In this document: positions 60,353 through 64,000 of the stretch, piece after piece
Position numbering within the stretch: position 1 is the stretch's first letter
How the letters are laid out: each line of letters opens with the position of its first letter
NCBI GenBank assembly: GCA_023460085.1
Contig: JAEWRI010000038.1
Location: forward strand, 62,001 to 126,000
Length of the DNA stretch: 64,000 nucleotides
Source of the DNA: Bacillota bacterium
GTDB lineage: Bacteria; Bacillota; Clostridia; Christensenellales; SZUA-584
Reading direction: 5' to 3'
The notes under the pieces: generated by a model
The model's database searches: none
Told to the model about the DNA's origin: nothing
What the model saw: the letters and a program-made list of their open reading frames with translations, nothing else
Program-made: the position numbers and the translations under genes

Positions 60353-60386
60353 TTGTCAATTAACTTAGCTACCTTAAATAACTAAT
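60353..60386 (+). promoter_or_regulatory. Isomerase promoter with ROK operator candidate, site B
   Basis: TTGTCA (60353-60358), 16-bp spacer, TAAATA (60375-60380). The 23-bp repeat CTTAG-N13-CTAAT (60364-60386) covers the spacer and -10, a direct repressor-blocking position. Confidence 0.6.
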
Positions 60387-60401
60387 ATGGAGGGTCATGC
60401 C

Positions 60402-61790
60402 ATGCTGAATGCGAAAATCGGGTTTGTGGTTTACGGAGTACACAAGGACGGTCTTCTGGATCCCATGGGAACGCCGTTTATCGATGAAGCGATCATCCGC
60501 CGGTCCAAAGACGCCCTGAAAGCGAAAGGGGTCAGCCTTCTGGAGCACGAAACGATAGTGGCCACCAAGAAGGAAGCCAAAGAGGCGCTGCTCCGGATGA
60601 AGAACGACCCGGGCGTGGACGCGCTGGTGCTGTTCTCCGGCACGTGGGTCTGGTCCGCGCATATGCTTGCCGCCATCCGTGATTTCAGCCGCAGCGGCAA
60701 AGCCATCGTCATCTGGACGCACCCCGGCTCGCAGGGCTGGCGCCCGGTGGGCGGGCTGGTGCTCAGTGCGGCCCTCAAGGAAATCGGCATCAAGCACCGC
60801 TTTGTTTACGGCGCAGCCGACTGCGAGCGCGATGTGAACCGCATCGTCAGCTACTGCACGGCGAGCGCGCTGATACAGAAGCTCAACATGTCCACGGTAT
60901 TCGCGTTTGGCGGACGCGGCATGGGCCAGAACTGCGGCGTGGCCGATCCGTCCCAGTGGACGAAGGTATTCGGCATGGACATCGACTCCCGCGATACCAC
61001 CGAGCTCATCGAAATGGCAAAGAAAATACCCCAGGCGAAGGTGGACGAGGTGCGCGCGGGACTGCTGAAATGGTTCCACGCGCTGCCCGAGGAGGGCGAC
61101 ACCACGTCACGCTCCATCCGGCTGTACCTCGCGATGAAGGAGTTGAGGGCAAAGGAGGGCTTCGAGTACTACACCATACAGTCCTTTCCCGGCCTTGGCG
61201 ACGATTACTCCGCGACGTGCTTTATGCAGAGCATGATGCTGGAGGATCGCGTGGGCACCTCCACGCTGTCCGACTTCAACACGCTGATGTCGAGCATCAT
61301 ACTCACCGAGCTCAGTGCCGACCCCATCTACTACGGCGATTTGCAGCATGTCGATAAGGACAACCGCGAGATCAAAATCATCGGCGACGGCACCATTCCG
61401 CCCTCCCTGGCGGGCAAAAGCTGCGGCGGCAAAGCTTCCTTTGCCACGCACGGCATCCCGACCGAAGGCGCGGCGGGCGGCATCTCCGTCAGCCTCATCG
61501 CCAAGGAAGGCAAGGGCGTTCTCGCACGCTTCGGCCGCGCGGACGGGCGCTTCCAGATGGTGCTGGCGCGCTGCGATGTTTTCGAGCCCTCGGCGGACAT
61601 GCTGGAGCAGCGCAAGCTGGAGTGCGGTATCCCCTTCTGGCCGCACGCCTTCCTGCATGTGCATGCCGACATGGAAAAGCTGCTGGACAGCTGGAACAAC
61701 GAATACGCCTGTCTCGGCTACGGCGAGCACCTCTACGACACCATCGTAGACTTCTGCCAGCAGTTGGACATCGACGTGATACTGCCGTAA
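60402..61790 (+). CDS. L-fucose/L-arabinose isomerase-family protein
   Basis: The 462-aa protein has the FucI/AraA-like Rossmann-plus-barrel layout: DALVLFSGTWVWSAHMLAAI, FGGRGMGQNCGVADPSQW, HxH-like end FLHVHADMEK, and a metal-binding Glu/Asp set around FPGLGDDYSATCFMQSMMLEDR. It would interconvert an aldose and ketose; the real sugar is unknown because FucI-like families are broad. The start at 60402 (MLNAKIGF) has GGAGG 8 bases upstream; the frame from 60387 would use the ribosome site itself as codons. It is followed by a PfkB kinase gene. Confidence 0.83.
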   Translation: MLNAKIGFVVYGVHKDGLLDPMGTPFIDEAIIRRSKDALKAKGVSLLEHETIVATKKEAKEALLRMKNDPGVDALVLFSGTWVWSAHMLAAIRDFSRSGKAIVIWTHPGSQGWRPVGGLVLSAALKEIGIKHRFVYGAADCERDVNRIVSYCTASALIQKLNMSTVFAFGGRGMGQNCGVADPSQWTKVFGMDIDSRDTTELIEMAKKIPQAKVDEVRAGLLKWFHALPEEGDTTSRSIRLYLAMKELRAKEGFEYYTIQSFPGLGDDYSATCFMQSMMLEDRVGTSTLSDFNTLMSSIILTELSADPIYYGDLQHVDKDNREIKIIGDGTIPPSLAGKSCGGKASFATHGIPTEGAAGGISVSLIAKEGKGVLARFGRADGRFQMVLARCDVFEPSADMLEQRKLECGIPFWPHAFLHVHADMEKLLDSWNNEYACLGYGEHLYDTIVDFCQQLDIDVILP

Positions 61791-61869
61791 CGGCAAGGGG
61801 GGAAAGCTGCAGGCGGCGGGGTCGCGCGTCGATTCCGCCGCTAGCAGCATATCCGCCGGAGAAAACACC

Positions 61870-62862
61870 ATGCATCTTCTATTTGATAAAATCATAGGCA
61901 CCGGCGGCATCGGCTCCGGTATGCTGTTTTATCTGGATAATGATCAGCCCATCGGCCGAAACGAGTCCCGCCTGGCTGTACTCAGCGGCGCTCGGGATTA
62001 CTGCAAGCAGCACATCATACTGCACTATATCGCCAAAACGCTTTCTCCCGCGGCGCAGGTGCTGGCCATCGGCGCGGTAGGACAGGACAGCAATGGGCAG
62101 CAATTGCTGCGGGAAATGGCCGCCGCCGGAATTGACACCCGCTTTGTGCGGCAGGATGCGGACAACCCGACCATGCTCAGCATGTGCGTGCAGTACGCCG
62201 ACAAAAGCGGCTTCAACGTGACCACCTCCAACAGCGCGTCCGGCGCGCTCACCGCGGAATACGCGGAGGACTGTCTGCACGGGCTGGAGATCAGCCGCCG
62301 CACGCTGGTGCTTTCCGCGCCGGAGGTTCCGCTGGAAGCACGGTTTGCGCTGATGCGGTGTGCGAAAGCGCACGGGGCGTTCTGCGCGGCCTCGGTGCTG
62401 AAGGATGAAGCGGACGAATTTGCCGCCGCCGGAGGATTTGCGCTCTGCGATCTGCTCGCCGTCAACGAGGACGAGGCACAGGCCATCGCGGGCACAACGA
62501 CCGCGGATATCGCGCAAATCGCATCCGACTGTTTCAGCCGCGTCGCCCGGCACAACCCGGACGTCATGCTGGTGGTTACTGCCGGAAAGCTGGGGAGCTA
62601 TTCGGTCTTCCATGGAAACATCGAGAACATCCCCGCGCTGCCTGCGGAACCGGTCAGCACGGCGGGCGCGGGCGACGCGTATCTCGCAGGTGTGATCTGC
62701 GGGCTCAGCCTCGGCCTGCCGCTGCAGAACGAAGGCGCAGCGGAAAAATTGCGCGCCACGGACGCAGGCAGCTTCCTCGCGCATTTGTCGATACTGAGTC
62801 CGCATACCATCGCGGACACCGTCACCGGAGACGAAGTAAGGCGCTTCGTTCAAGGCCGGTAG
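61870..62862 (+). CDS. PfkB-family carbohydrate kinase
   Basis: The 330-aa ribokinase-like protein has N-terminal substrate region GTGGIGSGMLFYL, QVLAIGAVGQDSNGQQLL, ATP/anion-hole signature VSTAGAGDAYLAGVI with catalytic Asp, and LLAVNEDEAQAI. It phosphorylates a sugar or sugar acid. GGAG precedes the ATG; 79 bp separate it from the isomerase gene and they are probably cotranscribed. With the FGGY and BadF-type proteins it is the third kinase-like enzyme of the locus. Confidence 0.87.
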   Translation: MHLLFDKIIGTGGIGSGMLFYLDNDQPIGRNESRLAVLSGARDYCKQHIILHYIAKTLSPAAQVLAIGAVGQDSNGQQLLREMAAAGIDTRFVRQDADNPTMLSMCVQYADKSGFNVTTSNSASGALTAEYAEDCLHGLEISRRTLVLSAPEVPLEARFALMRCAKAHGAFCAASVLKDEADEFAAAGGFALCDLLAVNEDEAQAIAGTTTADIAQIASDCFSRVARHNPDVMLVVTAGKLGSYSVFHGNIENIPALPAEPVSTAGAGDAYLAGVICGLSLGLPLQNEGAAEKLRATDAGSFLAHLSILSPHTIADTVTGDEVRRFVQGR

Positions 62863-62910
62863 ATTTGATTTCAATCAATAATCCCAAAGCGGAGTACTGG
62901 TTCAGGGATA

Positions 62911-62934
62911 AAAAAAAGAGCCGTGATGGCCCTT
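62911..62934 (-). terminator. Terminator between PfkB gene and spore protein gene
   Basis: AAGAGCC/GGCCCTT stem with one mismatch and a GTGAT loop; on the minus strand a run of seven or more T follows. On the plus strand TTCTTTT follows, so it may work both ways. Confidence 0.7.
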
Positions 62935-62948
62935 CTTTTCGCGGTTCC

Positions 62949-63149
62949 TTAGAATCTGCCTGACGGGGTGCCCTGGCTCTCCGGCATATTGTTTTCGGCG
63001 TACTGTATCATTTTCTTTACCATCACGCCACCGATACGGCCCGCGTCCCGCGCGGAGAGGTCGCCATTGTAGCCCTGTTTGAGGGTGACGCCCGCTTCGC
63101 TTGCCGCCGCATGTTTAATGTTTGTAAGTTTCCAATTATTTGTTGCCAT
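62949..63149 (-). CDS. Alpha/beta-type small acid-soluble spore protein
   Basis: The 66-aa SASP coats and protects DNA in dormant spores. Conserved family positions are seen in KHAAASEAGVTL (the germination-protease cleavage region) and ARDAGRIGGVMVKKMI. A very strong ribosome site (AAAGGAGG) precedes the ATG, as usual for these abundant proteins. It should be transcribed by forespore sigma-G; I could not place a convincing sigma-G promoter. It is the best evidence in the window for a spore former. Confidence 0.92.
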   Translation of the reverse strand: MATNNWKLTNIKHAAASEAGVTLKQGYNGDLSARDAGRIGGVMVKKMIQYAENNMPESQGTPSGRF

Positions 63150-63224
63150 GTTTACTTACCTCCTTTGATGATATTTTTCCCCCATATGTGCCGGAAAAAT
63201 GCATGATCGTTGTTTTTTCTTTGC

Positions 63225-63253
63225 TTGACAAATATACACAAAAGCAGTAACCT
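63225..63253 (+). promoter_or_regulatory. Promoter of the PadR-permease operon
   Basis: Perfect TTGACA (63225-63230), 17-bp spacer, TAACCT (63248-63253). Confidence 0.65.
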
Positions 63254-63266
63254 ATCGTTGCACCGT

Positions 63267-63297
63267 CTATATGCATTTAGTATATAGCTGAAATGCA
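63267..63297. promoter_or_regulatory. Two overlapping inverted repeats before padR
   Basis: CTATAT-N9-ATATAG (63267-63287) and TGCATTT-N12-AAATGCA (63272-63297) overlap each other just downstream of the -10. They are candidate autoregulatory operators of the PadR protein. Confidence 0.5.
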
Positions 63298-63312
63298 CTT
63301 ATGGAGGTTACC

Positions 63313-63705
63313 ATGCAAAACGACACATGCTGCCACGGCAAACATCATCCCATGCAGCGTTTTATGGAGGTCTGTCTGCTGACCCTGCTTTGCGAGCCGC
63401 AATGTGAAAGCTGCCACGGCTACGCACTGGCCGAGCGGCTTGCGGATTTTGACTTAACTGCGGATGAAATCAACGCCAGCACGCTGTACCGTACACTGCG
63501 CGGCATGGAAGAGGCAGGCTGGGTGGTTTCGCGCTGGGAGAGCGGCGGGCCCGGCCCGCAGCGGCGCGTATACGGCATCACGGACGCCGGACGCGCAGCG
63601 CTTCAGAAATGGATACCCGTAATGCGCGTACGCAGAGAGCGCATCGAAAAATTGCTGGAGGCTTATGAGAAAATGAGCGCTGCGGCGAAGGGGGACCAAT
63701 CATGA
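63313..63705 (+). CDS. PadR-family transcriptional regulator with Cys/His-rich N-terminus
   Basis: The 130-aa winged-helix regulator has PadR blocks CHGYALAERLADFDL, EINASTLYRTLRGMEEAGWV and RRVYGITDAGRAAL. Unusually many potential metal ligands precede and enter the domain (CCHGKHHPM, then CEPQCESCH), suggesting metal or metalloid sensing. The start at 63313 follows GGAGG, 12 bases inside the longest frame. Its stop overlaps the permease start (ATGA), so it likely controls that permease. Confidence 0.87.
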   Translation: MQNDTCCHGKHHPMQRFMEVCLLTLLCEPQCESCHGYALAERLADFDLTADEINASTLYRTLRGMEEAGWVVSRWESGGPGPQRRVYGITDAGRAALQKWIPVMRVRRERIEKLLEAYEKMSAAAKGDQS

Positions 63706-64000
63706 AAATTGGCATCGACACCATCGTATTTTACTCTCTGGCGGCGCTGCTGCTGGTCGTCTCCTTGATAAAAAGCCGCGAGAAAACCAAAAAGGCGCTG
63801 ATAAAAGCCTGGAAGGCGTTTGAAAACATACTCCCGCAGCTCATCGGTATTATGATTTTCGTCGGGGTGCTGCTCGCGGTGCTGGATACGGAGGTCATCA
63901 GCGCCATCATCGGTGCGCAGTCAGGATGGCTGGGCGTAGCGATTGCGGCGGTATTGGGCGGCATCACGCTGATACCCGGCTTCATCGCGTTCCCCACCGC
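63702..64000 (+). CDS. Permease of the YraQ/ArsP-like (DUF318) group, 3' end beyond the window
   Basis: The frame is open to the right edge with 99 codons visible. It starts with a helix (about residues 6-22), a basic stretch with KTKKALIKAWKAFENILPQLIGIMI and a second and third helix ending in VLGGITLIPGFIAFPTA. This pattern matches predicted permeases related to YraQ/ArsP, which export or move metal(loid) or small organics. It is coupled to the Cys/His-rich PadR regulator. Confidence 0.75.
   Translation, partial: MKIGIDTIVFYSLAALLLVVSLIKSREKTKKALIKAWKAFENILPQLIGIMIFVGVLLAVLDTEVISAIIGAQSGWLGVAIAAVLGGITLIPGFIAFPT

Noticed and set aside
63150..63225. Sigma-G promoter for the spore protein gene
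   Set aside because: Pieces resembling a GCAT -35 exist, but I could not find a -10 at the right distance, so no promoter is called.

Overview
The window comes from the chromosome of a spore-forming member of the Firmicutes, most likely a class Clostridia organism with fairly GC-rich coding DNA. Support: an alpha/beta-type small acid-soluble spore protein gene (62949-63149), the redox repressor Rex, VanW/YoaR-type wall proteins, YitT, many short operons with strong GGAGG ribosome sites, and lipoprotein signals of the Gram-positive kind. No rRNA, tRNA, CRISPR array, transposase or integrase was seen. Two stretches are visibly AT-rich against the background and look acquired: a dGTPase-like gene cut by the left edge (1-992) and a Vat/CatB-like acetyltransferase (42322-42957).

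Layout. 1-992: HD-domain dGTPase. 1137-4533: MacAB-like efflux operon (adaptor, ATPase, permease). 4706-6606: radA with a small membrane protein. 6866-10806: two paralogous membrane-anchored proteins with an N-terminal zinc ribbon and seven C-terminal RCC1-like repeats. 10903-13651: Hsp20, aminotransferase with Lrp-type regulator, small zinc-ribbon protein. 13951-17739: two VanW-domain proteins. 17858-18902: Rex and YjbQ. 19216-24745: S41 protease, thioredoxin-reductase-like protein, then glmM-glmS. 24933-28492: lipoproteins, HDOD protein, YitT. 28580-30890: an ABC-F ribosome-protection gene behind a three-codon leader ORF and a mutually exclusive hairpin system, followed by a GNAT gene. 30936-39428: small membrane proteins, cinA, a solute-binding lipoprotein and two paralogous PQQ-like propeller proteins. 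39591-42249: a ferredoxin-like protein plus a four-module CoA-disulfide reductase/rhodanese/TusA/DsrE fusion. 43127-47069: zinc-ribbon protein, flavodoxin with an FMN-binding protein, and three similar membrane proteins. 47166-62862: a large carbohydrate-utilisation locus. 62949-64000: spore protein, PadR regulator and a permease cut by the right edge.

The most interesting region is the 15.7-kb sugar locus. It has a leftward arm (amidohydrolase, aldose epimerase, NagB-like protein with an altered catalytic residue, DUF4432 epimerase, FGGY kinase, class II aldolase) and a rightward arm (UroD-like protein, BadF/GlcNAc-kinase-like protein, a second amidohydrolase, SIS protein, ROK regulator, fucose-isomerase-like enzyme, PfkB kinase), with a PocR/AraC regulator between them. 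Three of its promoters carry the same 23-bp inverted repeat of the form TTA-N15-TAA placed over the -10 or start site, which I infer to be the operator of the ROK repressor encoded in the locus. I do not recognise the pathway as any standard sugar route, its substrate is unknown, and no transporter gene lies in the window.

The second highlight is the ABC-F leader at 28626-28790, where the sequence supports ribosome-mediated attenuation. All functions are read from translated motifs and are family-level inferences.
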